Of a stretch of 6,094 nt of DNA, positions 1-4,975 are shown in pieces. The stretch comes from CAZCBN01 sp964496975. GTDB lineage: Bacteria > Planctomycetota > Phycisphaerae > Phycisphaerales > UBA1924. The stretch's first letter is position 1; the number at the start of each line of letters is the position of its first letter. The notes beneath the pieces were generated by a model that searched no databases, was not told the origin of the DNA, and saw only the letters and a list, made by a program, of their open reading frames with translations. Position numbers and translations under genes: made by a program. The stretch lies in NCBI GenBank assembly GCA_964496975.1, contig CAZCBN010000163.1, forward strand, positions 1-6,094, read 5' to 3'.

Positions 1-140
1 GTCGTGGGTTCATTCCGCCGGGCGGCGCGGGCCCGCGGGGCGGGGTGTGCTCGCGGGGGTGGGTTCGTCGAGCGGGTTGGGGTCGTTGCAGGGGCGGTTG
101 CGGGGGGAGGGGGTTTGGGGTGGGGGCCCGGGCGGGGCGA
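1..140. other. GC-rich upstream region, no gene recognised
   Basis: No convincing coding sequence is seen. The first 40 bases hold GC palindromes: CCGCC/GGCGG arms at 17-27 and GCGGGCCCGC at 27-36. These could be the 3' hairpin of a gene lying before the window, but no U-rich tail follows. The rest is a G-rich run. A + strand reading frame is open from an ATG-less start at 45, but its first 36 residues are Gly/Arg/Trp/Cys-rich and look like translated non-coding DNA. Confidence 0.4.
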
Positions 141-146
141 TATGCT
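141..146 (+). promoter_or_regulatory. Possible -10 element for a leaderless transcript
   Basis: TATGCT is an AT-containing hexamer in an otherwise G/C-only stretch. It ends 6 bases before the ATG at 153, the usual distance from a -10 box to the transcription start, so the mRNA could begin at or next to the start codon. No good -35 is present (TTGGGG at 116-121 with a 19-base spacer is the nearest). There is also no Shine-Dalgarno sequence close to the ATG. This is inference from spacing only. Confidence 0.25.
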
Positions 147-152
147 CCGGGC

Positions 153-1316
153 ATGAAGCAGCGAGCGGCGGTGGTGTTTTTGGCGGGGCTTGTCTCGGCG
201 GCGGGCGCGCAGACGGCGTACACGCTCGACGGCGCGGGGGCGTGGGTGGCCGAGCCGACGGGCGCGGTGGACGCCGACGCGGCGCTGATGGAGCAGGTGC
301 GGGGGCTGCTCGCGGAGGAACGGGCGGGCGAGGCGCTGCCGCTGATTGACGAATGGCTGGACGTGAACAAGCGGGGGGAGAGCCCCTATCTGCCCGAGGC
401 GTATTTGCTGCGGGGCGACACGTACGTGATGCTCGGGCGGGAGTACAAGGCGCTGTACGACTACGAGGTGGTGATCAAGAGCTTCAGCGCGTCGGAGCAC
501 TACACGACGGCGGTGCGGCGCGAGGTGGACATCGGCCGGCGCTATGTGAACGGGCTGCGGCGGAAGTTTTTGGGCGTGCGGGTGGACAACGCGGAGAACC
601 TGGGCGAGGAGCTGCTGATCCGGGCGCAGGAGCGGGTGCCTGGGAGCGACATCGCGGAGGACGCGGCGATCGAGCTGGCGGAGTTTTACTACAGGGAGCG
701 GGACCTGGGGCTGGCGGCGGATATGTTCGACGTGTTCGCGACGAACTACCCGAACTCGCGGTACACGCAGCGGGCGATGCTCGGGCGCATTCTGGTCGAC
801 GTGGCGCGGTTCAAGGGGCCCAAGTACGACGCGAGCGGGCTCATTGAGGCGCGGCTGCTGATCGAGGACTACCTCGAGCAGTACCCCGCGGACGCGGCGC
901 GGGCGGGCGTGACCGAGGGGCTGCGGACGCGGATCGATGAGTCGGCGGCGGATCACAAGCTGGAGACGGCGCGGTTTTATCTGCGGCGGGGGGATCGCAC
1001 GTCGGCGATCTTCACGCTGCGGCGGCTCGTGCGGGACCATCCGATCACGGCGGCGTCGCAGCGGGCGCTGGCATATCTGCAGGAGCAGGGCGAGGTGGTG
1101 GAAGAGGGCGACCGCGAGGCGCTGCCGCCGCGCGAGGCCGGGCCCATCGGCGAGGGGCCGCGGACGCTGCCGCAGAGCGAGCCGGTGCCGGGGCTTTCGC
1201 CCGAGGAGCCTGGGCCGGCGGAGACGTTCCCCAACGCGGTGACGCCGGGGAACATCGGTCCGGCGGACGCGGCGCCGGTGGGCGGTCGTCCGGCGGCGAC
1301 GTCGCCGCGGCCTTGA
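153..1316 (+). CDS. Exported BamD-like (YfiO-type) tetratricopeptide repeat protein
   Basis: This 387-aa protein probably acts in the periplasm or at the outer membrane in beta-barrel protein assembly, by likeness to BamD. Residues 1-20 form a signal peptide (Lys-Gln-Arg, hydrophobic core, AGA-Q), so the ATG at 153 is preferred over the upstream extension from 45. Helical repeat pairs are visible at about 45-73, 82-111, 171-203, 228-247 and 267-309. The BamD-like signatures are an AAIELAEFYY helix followed by FATNYPNSRY (171-204), and ARFYLRRGDRTSAI followed by VRDHPIT (273-299). Residues 316-387 are a Pro/Glu/Gly/Ala-rich, probably disordered tail. Classical BamD is a lipoprotein of about 245 aa; this one is longer and has no lipobox cysteine. 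It may therefore be a generic TPR protein of the YfiO superfamily rather than an ortholog. The next gene is LptE-like on the same strand, which supports an envelope role. Confidence 0.75.
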   Translation: MKQRAAVVFLAGLVSAAGAQTAYTLDGAGAWVAEPTGAVDADAALMEQVRGLLAEERAGEALPLIDEWLDVNKRGESPYLPEAYLLRGDTYVMLGREYKALYDYEVVIKSFSASEHYTTAVRREVDIGRRYVNGLRRKFLGVRVDNAENLGEELLIRAQERVPGSDIAEDAAIELAEFYYRERDLGLAADMFDVFATNYPNSRYTQRAMLGRILVDVARFKGPKYDASGLIEARLLIEDYLEQYPADAARAGVTEGLRTRIDESAADHKLETARFYLRRGDRTSAIFTLRRLVRDHPITAASQRALAYLQEQGEVVEEGDREALPPREAGPIGEGPRTLPQSEPVPGLSPEEPGPAETFPNAVTPGNIGPADAAPVGGRPAATSPRP

Positions 1317-1352
1317 GGTGCGGGCGGACGGGACGGCCGGGGCGTGTCGGCA

Positions 1353-1404
1353 GGGCCTGGGGGACCGGCTTGGGGAGCGGGCCTGGGGGACGGGCGTGGG
1401 GAAT
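1353..1404 (+). repeat. Two tandem copies of a 26-bp repeat
   Basis: Copies at 1353-1378 and 1379-1404 both begin GGGCCTGGGGGAC and match at 22 of 26 positions by eye. They lie between the BamD-like stop codon and the preferred lptE start. The period is not a multiple of three and the translated sequence is low-complexity Gly/Arg, which favours a non-coding spacer. Each copy carries a TGGGGA that resembles a Shine-Dalgarno core, and the second is correctly placed for the ATG at 1411. Confidence 0.7.
1398..1402 (+). promoter_or_regulatory. Ribosome binding site supporting the lptE start at 1411
   Basis: GGGGA lies 8 bases before the ATG at 1411 and is the best-placed purine-rich site for any candidate start of this gene. 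It favours ATG 1411 over the in-frame GTG codons at 1318, 1471 and 1498. Confidence 0.45.
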
Positions 1405-1410
1405 GACGCG

Positions 1411-2064
1411 ATGAACCGTGCGGCGAGCGGACGTGCAGCAGGCTGGGCCATCGGGCGGGCCGGGTGCCGGGTGAGGGGGCGGGCCGGGGGGCGCGGCGTG
1501 CTCGGGCTGCTCGGTCGTGTCCGCGGCGCCGTGGTCGCGGTGGGCTTGGTCGGCACGGCGGGCCTCGTCGGCCTCGTCGGCACGGGGTGCTCGTCGGACC
1601 CGACGCGGGGGTATGCGCTGAGCAGCACCTACGACCGCGGGGTGAGCACGGTCTCGGTGCCGATCTTTCGCAACGAGACGTTTGTCACCGGGCTTGAGTT
1701 TGATTTGACCGACGCGGTGATCAAGCGCATCCAGGCGCAGACACCGTGGGCCGTGACGGCGTCGGACCGGGCGGACACGCAGCTCACCGGGACGATCACC
1801 GATGTGACGTACACGACGCTGTCGGGGTCGCCCGGGACGGGGCTCATCCAGGAGCAGGCGCTCGCGGTGACGGTGGACTTTACGTGGCGCGACAACCGGA
1901 GCGGGCGGGTGCTCGTGGCGCGGGAGCGGTTCCGGGCGACGTCGACGTTCATCGCGAGCCCGGGGCCCGGGGACACGCGCGGCGAGCGGCCCGAGATCGG
2001 CCAGCGCGACGCGGTGGGGGAGCTGTCTGAAGCGATCGTGTCGGAGCTGCGCAGCAGTTGGTGA
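1411..2064 (+). CDS. lptE: LptE-like LPS-assembly lipoprotein
   Basis: This protein probably pairs with the LptD barrel in the outer membrane to deliver lipopolysaccharide to the surface. From ATG 1411 it is 217 aa, near the usual size for the family. Residues 29-59 form a hydrophobic Val/Leu/Gly-rich export segment ending in GTG-Cys60-SSD. This lipobox is imperfect, because position -3 is Gly rather than Leu. The recognisable LptE stretch is VSVPIFRNETF (81-91) then GLEFDLTDAVIKRI (94-107), with ADTQLTGTI (121-129) and a beta-rich remainder ending in a C-terminal helix. The region before residue 29 is Arg/Gly-rich and unusually long for a signal peptide, so a GTG at 1471 or 1498 could be the true start. 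It sits 94 bp after the BamD-like gene and is probably co-transcribed with it. The family call is by motif; LptE proteins diverge strongly. Confidence 0.75.
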   Translation: MNRAASGRAAGWAIGRAGCRVRGRAGGRGVLGLLGRVRGAVVAVGLVGTAGLVGLVGTGCSSDPTRGYALSSTYDRGVSTVSVPIFRNETFVTGLEFDLTDAVIKRIQAQTPWAVTASDRADTQLTGTITDVTYTTLSGSPGTGLIQEQALAVTVDFTWRDNRSGRVLVARERFRATSTFIASPGPGDTRGERPEIGQRDAVGELSEAIVSELRSSW

Positions 2065-2137
2065 GGGTTGGGCCGCGGGGCGGGCGCCCTGTCGCGCGGC
2101 GGGCGGTGCGTGTGTGAGTGGTGCGGGGCACAAGCGA

Positions 2138-2180
2138 CAACGCACGGGCGAGGTGCCCGTGCGTTGCGGTTGTTTCGTTG
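2138..2180. terminator. Strong hairpin between converging genes
   Basis: CAACGCACGGGC (2138-2149) and its perfect reverse complement (2155-2166) form a 12-bp stem with a 5-base loop, GAGGT. On the + strand it is followed by a U-rich stretch (TTGTTTCGTT at 2170-2179), as expected for a Rho-independent terminator of the lptE transcript. It also lies just beyond the stop of the minus-strand gene at 2200, so it may end transcription in both directions, although the minus-strand side has no clear U tract. Confidence 0.75.
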
Positions 2181-2199
2181 GATGTTCGCGGTCGCGTGA

Positions 2200-2781
2200 T
2201 CAGCGACGGCGGCGGCGGAGGCCCGCGGCGGCGGCGAGGGCCAGCGTGCCGGCGGCGGCGGGGGCGGGGATGTCCGGGCCGACCTGGGCGCCGATGACGA
2301 GCTTGTAGGTGAAGGCGCCCTCGGTCTCGAAGCCCTCGTTGTCGAGGCCGTCGAAGGTGGAGTCGAGGCCGGTCTCGTTGAAGCCGATGTCGGCGAACTG
2401 GGAGACGCCGATGAAGTACTGGCCGGCGGCGAGGGGGAGGCCCAGGGTGGGCATGAGGCCGATGCCGCTGTCGTCGTCGAAGGCGACGATGGCGCCGTTG
2501 GCGCGGACGATCTGGAGCTGGCCGTCGGCGATGGGGTTGTCGAGGCTGAAGAGGGCGACGCTGAAGAAGTCGGAGTCGCCGAGGAGGTTGATGCGGAACC
2601 AGTCGACGTCGCCGTTGGTGATGGTGCCGTCGACGGTGAAGCCGCCGCCGGGGTTGCCGAGGTTGCCGAGGAAGTTGGCGTCTTCGAAGGAGTCGTTGGA
2701 CTCGGTCTCGAAGGTGACGCCGGCGGACGCCGGGGCGGCGAGGAGGGCTGCTCCGAACAGACTGGCGAGGAAGGCCCGCAT
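2200..2781 (-). CDS. Exported acidic PPC/DVUA0089-like protein with PAP-CTERM-like tail (copy B)
   Basis: This 193-aa protein is secreted and probably surface-anchored; its function is unknown. Residues 1-20 are a signal peptide with an APASA cleavage site. The mature part is rich in Asp, Gly and Phe and carries hallmarks of bacterial pre-peptidase C-terminal beta-sandwich domains: TESNDSFEDAN (26-36), GTIT..DVDWFRI (52-64), IVAFDDDSG (98-106) and AGQYFIGVSQF (119-129). The C-terminus is a PEP-CTERM-like signal: PAP (172-174), a hydrophobic stretch (175-188) and five arginines ending the protein. In PEP-CTERM systems such tails are processed by an exosortase; none is encoded here. The ATG at 2781 has a good Shine-Dalgarno sequence. 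A paralog lies 160 bp upstream on the same strand, so these are a tandem duplication. The fold could bind calcium through its Asp-rich loops, but that is inference. Confidence 0.8.
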   Translation of the reverse strand: MRAFLASLFGAALLAAPASAGVTFETESNDSFEDANFLGNLGNPGGGFTVDGTITNGDVDWFRINLLGDSDFFSVALFSLDNPIADGQLQIVRANGAIVAFDDDSGIGLMPTLGLPLAAGQYFIGVSQFADIGFNETGLDSTFDGLDNEGFETEGAFTYKLVIGAQVGPDIPAPAAAGTLALAAAAGLRRRRR

Positions 2782-2789
2782 GACTCACG

Positions 2790-2810
2790 CTCCCGCCGGC
2801 CCGTGCCGGC
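2790..2810 (-). promoter_or_regulatory. Shine-Dalgarno and hairpin in the leader of copy B
   Basis: On the minus strand GGGAG (complement of 2790-2794) lies 8 bases before the ATG at 2781. Directly upstream is a GCCGGC/GCCGGC stem (2795-2800 with 2805-2810, 4-base loop). The GGGAGCGTGAG stretch resembles GGGAGTGAG before the paralogous gene, which also has a GC hairpin upstream of its site. Confidence 0.55.
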
Positions 2811-2885
2811 TTGTGTGTTCCCGCGGCGATGTGGTGGTGGCCGGGGTGGTGTCGATCGGTGTGATGGCTCGGGTCGTTGCTGGGT

Positions 2886-2933
2886 GCGGGCTTTTGTGGC
2901 CCGCGCGGTGGCGCGACGCGTCGGGCGTCGCGC
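2886..2933 (-). terminator. Two adjacent hairpins between the paralogs
   Basis: GCGCGACGC (2911-2919) pairs perfectly with 2925-2933 around a 5-base loop, starting 8 bases past the stop of the upstream minus-strand gene. A second hairpin pairs GCGGGC (2886-2891) with GCCCGC (2899-2904), with loop TTTTGTG. Neither has a U tract on the minus strand. They may act as an attenuating or intrinsic-like terminator, or protect the 3' end of the first message, so the paralogs may be separately transcribed. Confidence 0.45.
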
Positions 2934-2941
2934 GGCTCTGA

Positions 2942-3520
2942 TCAGGCGCGGCGGCGACGTGCGGCGACGAGGCCCGCGAGGGCGAGGGCGCCGGCGGCCG
3001 ACGGGGCCGGGACGGTGTTGATGCCGATGGTGAGGAGGTAGGAGAAGGTCTCGGTGGTGCGGTCGCCTTCGGGGTTGATGCCGTCGAAGAGACCCTCGAG
3101 GCCGGTCTCGTCCTCGCCGATGTCGTCGAACTGGGAGACGCCGACGAAGTAGACGCCGGCGTCGAGGTTGAAGACGCCGAGCTGGGACGAGAGCTCCGGG
3201 CCCGAGTCATCGTCGAAGGCGATGACGACGCCCTGGGCGTCGACGAGCTGGATCTGCGAGTCGTCGTCGACGTCGAAGGTGCCGAGCGTGATGCCGATGA
3301 AGAAGGTGGGGTCGAGGAGCTCGAGCCGGAACCAGTCCACGTCAGCGGCGGTGATGGTGCCGAGGCCCACCAGGTTGTCGCCCGGGGAGGCGACAGCACC
3401 GAAGTCGTCGGCGGTGCCGAGGGTGTTGTTGCCCTCAGACTCCACGATGAAGCCGGCGTACGCGGGCGCGGCAAGGGCCAGCGCAGCGGCGGCCGACGCA
3501 GCAAAGGCGGCGAATCGCAT
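2942..3520 (-). CDS. Exported acidic PPC/DVUA0089-like protein with PAP-CTERM-like tail (copy A)
   Basis: This 192-aa secreted protein is paralogous to the next gene downstream on the minus strand; its function is unknown. The ATG at 3520 is chosen because it starts a signal peptide (residues 1-22, APAYA cleavage) and has GGGAG 7 bases upstream. An in-frame extension to 3619 reads as Pro/Arg-rich non-coding sequence. Shared blocks with the paralog are GTIT..DVDWFRLELL (54-69), VIAFDDDSG (99-107), AGVYFVGVSQFDDIG (121-135) and ETGL...FDG (138-147). N-terminal ESEGNNTLGTAD (27-38) matches the start of PPC-type domains. The tail is PAP (171-173), a hydrophobic stretch (174-187), then four arginines and Ala. 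The mature chain is strongly acidic, with a DVDDDSQ stretch (83-89). It is probably displayed at or released from the cell surface after tail processing; no processing enzyme is present in the window. Confidence 0.8.
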   Translation of the reverse strand: MRFAAFAASAAAALALAAPAYAGFIVESEGNNTLGTADDFGAVASPGDNLVGLGTITAADVDWFRLELLDPTFFIGITLGTFDVDDDSQIQLVDAQGVVIAFDDDSGPELSSQLGVFNLDAGVYFVGVSQFDDIGEDETGLEGLFDGINPEGDRTTETFSYLLTIGINTVPAPSAAGALALAGLVAARRRRA

Positions 3521-3527
3521 CTTCTCA

Positions 3528-3563
3528 CTCCCAACAGACACCGGGCACGGCGATGCCGGCCCG
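3528..3563 (-). promoter_or_regulatory. Shine-Dalgarno and hairpin in the leader of copy A
   Basis: GGGAG on the minus strand (complement of 3528-3532) lies 7 bases before the ATG at 3520. Just upstream a GC stem can form, either TGCCGG with CCGGGCA at 3541-3559 with one bulge, or GCCCG (3559-3563) with CGGGC (3542-3546). The arrangement of hairpin then GGGAG then TGAG resembles the leader of the downstream paralog. Confidence 0.5.
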
Positions 3564-3774
3564 CGACGGGGTGACAGGCGTGGCCGATCGCCGGCCGCGC
3601 CAACGGAACACCACAACATGCCTCAGGTCGGTGGGTGTGCCAGCAAACTTGGGCGCGGAGGGGCAGAAAGACGGATTGCGGGCCGCGAGGGGCGGAGTTT
3701 CAGGACGCGGCGGGGGGGAGACGGCGCGGGAACGCCGAGTGTTTGATTCTTGTTAGGTTCTTACGCGGGCGGGG

Positions 3775-3814
3775 GCGATGCGGGCCCAGGGCCGGCGCGG
3801 CGGGAGGGCATCGC
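3775..3814 (-). terminator. Inverted repeat downstream of the PAS gene
   Basis: GCGATGC (3775-3781) and GCATCGC (3808-3814) are perfect 7-bp arms around a 26-base, very GC-rich inner segment that can itself fold. It lies 31 bases after the minus-strand stop at 3846. There is no U tract, so it is only a candidate terminator or 3'-end structure. Confidence 0.35.
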
Positions 3815-3845
3815 GACGCAGCGGGATGAAGGAACCGTGGGGCGC

Positions 3846-4748
3846 TCAGTGGAGCAGGGGCTCGACGCAGGTGACGCCGACGCGGGTGACGTCGTGCGGC
3901 GTCAGGCCGGCCTGCCAGGCGAGGTCGAGGAGGTCGTCCACCGAGCACGCGAGACGCCGGGCGGCGCGGCGGATGCGCGTGTTGCGATCGGCCGGGAGGG
4001 CGGGCGTGGGCGCGGCGCAGGCGTGCATCGCGAGGGCGAGCAGCTCGGGGGGCGAGAGGCGGTGGAGACGGCCCAGGTCGATGTGCTCGAACTCGACGAT
4101 GTCGTTGGCCGCGGACTCGCCCATCATGAGGTGCAGCGGGCCCGGCATCGCATCGAAGTGGCCCACGTACAGGACGGCGTCGGCGTCGTTCCGGCCGCGG
4201 GCGTGGTGCTGCAGGCGGGTGATGGTGACGAGGAGCTGGCGGCCGTGGTGAACGGTGCGGCAGGTGACGTGGGGCCACCGCTCGGTTTCCATGCAGCGGA
4301 GGATGCCGCGGAGTTCCTGGGCCATCGCGTCGGGGACGCAGTCATGGACGCAGCGGCCGACATCAAGGGCGGCGTAGGCGGGGCACTCGCGGAGGAGCTG
4401 GGCGGCGCGGGGGTTGGTGGCGACGACGCGGCCCTGGGCGTCGACGATGGTGGCGGCGGTGCCGTGGCTCAGCGCGTGCGCGGCGAGCGCTTCCCATGAC
4501 GCGGGGATCATGAGGGGGCGGGGCGGGAGGCTCAGGGTGACGGCGTGGGTCATGGCGTCGTCATCAACATCGTGGTGGGCGGCGGGTGTTGGCGGGCCCG
4601 ACTCGGGCGAGGCGGGCGGCGATGGGGCCGTGGCGGCGGGCGGCGTGTCGATCGCGGGGGCCGGGGCCGCGTCGTCGCGGAGGTCGCGGCCGGTGTCGGC
4701 GGTCGACGGGCTCTGCCGAGCCGGGATGTGAACGGCGGAAGTTGGCAT
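3846..4748 (-). CDS. PAS-domain protein with a degenerate LuxR/GerE-like C-terminus
   Basis: This is a 300-aa cytoplasmic protein, probably a sensor or regulator; ligand and target are unknown. Residues 1-66 are Pro/Ala/Asp-rich and probably disordered. Residues about 86-200 look like a PAS domain: GTAATIVDAQGRVVATNPRA (96-115), the VGRCVHDCVPD region (130-140) and closing strands QLLVTITRLQ and AVLYVGHFD. Residues 224-292 resemble LuxR-type HTH regions: DLGRLHRLSPPELLALA (224-240) matches the usual 'L(S/T)PRELEVLAL' helix, and DLAWQAGLTPHDV (275-287) matches the closing helix. The central scaffold helix is replaced by APTPALPAD (246-254), and basic RIRRAARRL follows. DNA binding may therefore be altered or lost. 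A TGA codon lies one codon before the ATG at 4748, so translation cannot start earlier; ATG 4553 is a weaker alternative. The gene is divergent from the isomerase gene. Confidence 0.7.
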   Translation of the reverse strand: MPTSAVHIPARQSPSTADTGRDLRDDAAPAPAIDTPPAATAPSPPASPESGPPTPAAHHDVDDDAMTHAVTLSLPPRPLMIPASWEALAAHALSHGTAATIVDAQGRVVATNPRAAQLLRECPAYAALDVGRCVHDCVPDAMAQELRGILRCMETERWPHVTCRTVHHGRQLLVTITRLQHHARGRNDADAVLYVGHFDAMPGPLHLMMGESAANDIVEFEHIDLGRLHRLSPPELLALAMHACAAPTPALPADRNTRIRRAARRLACSVDDLLDLAWQAGLTPHDVTRVGVTCVEPLLH

Positions 4749-4975
4749 AACTCATCTTCTCAGGCGACAAATCCGTGTCACTGGGTGGAGGTACGCAAAC
4801 TGAAAACGCAATCTGTGCGCGCCCGGGGACAGCGGCGCGGCTCGCGGGGGTGATCCGATGGTGCCGGCGCCCGCCTAGTCTGGGCGACGACGGACCCCGG
4901 GTTGCTTCGGAGCGGTGGGGCCGACGGGTTGAAAACGCTGCGGTTTTGCGGCGATTTGTGCGAGGAGTCGGCGCG
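4749..4975. promoter_or_regulatory. Divergent intergenic region between the PAS and isomerase genes
   Basis: This 227-bp region must hold promoters for both genes. ACGCAA occurs twice as a direct repeat (4793-4798 and 4806-4811) in the AT-richest part. On the minus strand this reads TTGCGT and could supply a -35 for the PAS gene, with GATTTG near 4768-4773 as a poor -10. For the + strand gene TAGTCT (4876-4881) is a possible -10 with no good -35. TTGAAA at 4929-4934 resembles a -35, but its start site would fall on the ribosome binding site. No single promoter is convincing. Confidence 0.3.
4962..4967 (+). promoter_or_regulatory. Ribosome binding site fixing the isomerase start
   Basis: GAGGAG lies 8 bases before the ATG at 4976, the strongest Shine-Dalgarno match in the window. 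It decides for this start over the in-frame extension to 4775. Confidence 0.8.

Larger units (their letters stand above)
3521..3845. other. Intergenic region of about 325 bp with hairpins and an AT-richer island
   Basis: No coding sequence is supported. Near 3520 it holds the leader of copy A. CGGCG/CGCCG (3722-3726 with 3733-3737) forms a small hairpin followed on the + strand by a T-rich stretch to about 3763, one of the lowest-GC spots of the window. This could be a + strand terminator with no obvious gene to serve, or part of a minus-strand promoter region. A third inverted repeat (3775-3814) follows the PAS gene. Small reading frames here are Arg/Gly-rich and lack start signals. Confidence 0.5.

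Noticed and set aside
45..152. N-terminal extension of the BamD-like protein
   Set aside because: The 36 added residues are Gly/Arg/Trp/Cys-rich and would bury a good signal peptide that begins at 153.
1045..2145. Minus-strand reading frame of 366 codons across the BamD-like and lptE genes
   Set aside because: It is Pro/Arg/Ala low-complexity sequence spanning two real genes and their spacer on the other strand.
1949..2788. Long minus-strand reading frame of 279 codons
   Set aside because: Its product is almost entirely Arg/Pro/His-rich and it overlaps the PPC-like copy B in another frame, which has a signal peptide, domain motifs and a ribosome binding site. It is a high-GC shadow.
2309..2941. 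Plus-strand reading frame of 210 codons antisense to copy B
   Set aside because: It is Ser/Pro/Lys low-complexity sequence that mirrors codons of the opposite gene, with no family motif.
3750..4499. Plus-strand reading frame of 249 codons antisense to the PAS gene
   Set aside because: It is Gly/Ala/Val/Glu-rich without recognisable motifs. The minus-strand frame has PAS motifs and the expected third-position GC pattern.
4564..4755. 63-codon minus-strand frame from ATG 4755, whose TGAGAAGATG context matches the copy A start
   Set aside because: The product is Arg/Pro/His-rich, while the overlapping frame from 4748 shows GC-rich third positions throughout and leads into the PAS domain. The match is probably chance or a shared purine-rich initiation context.
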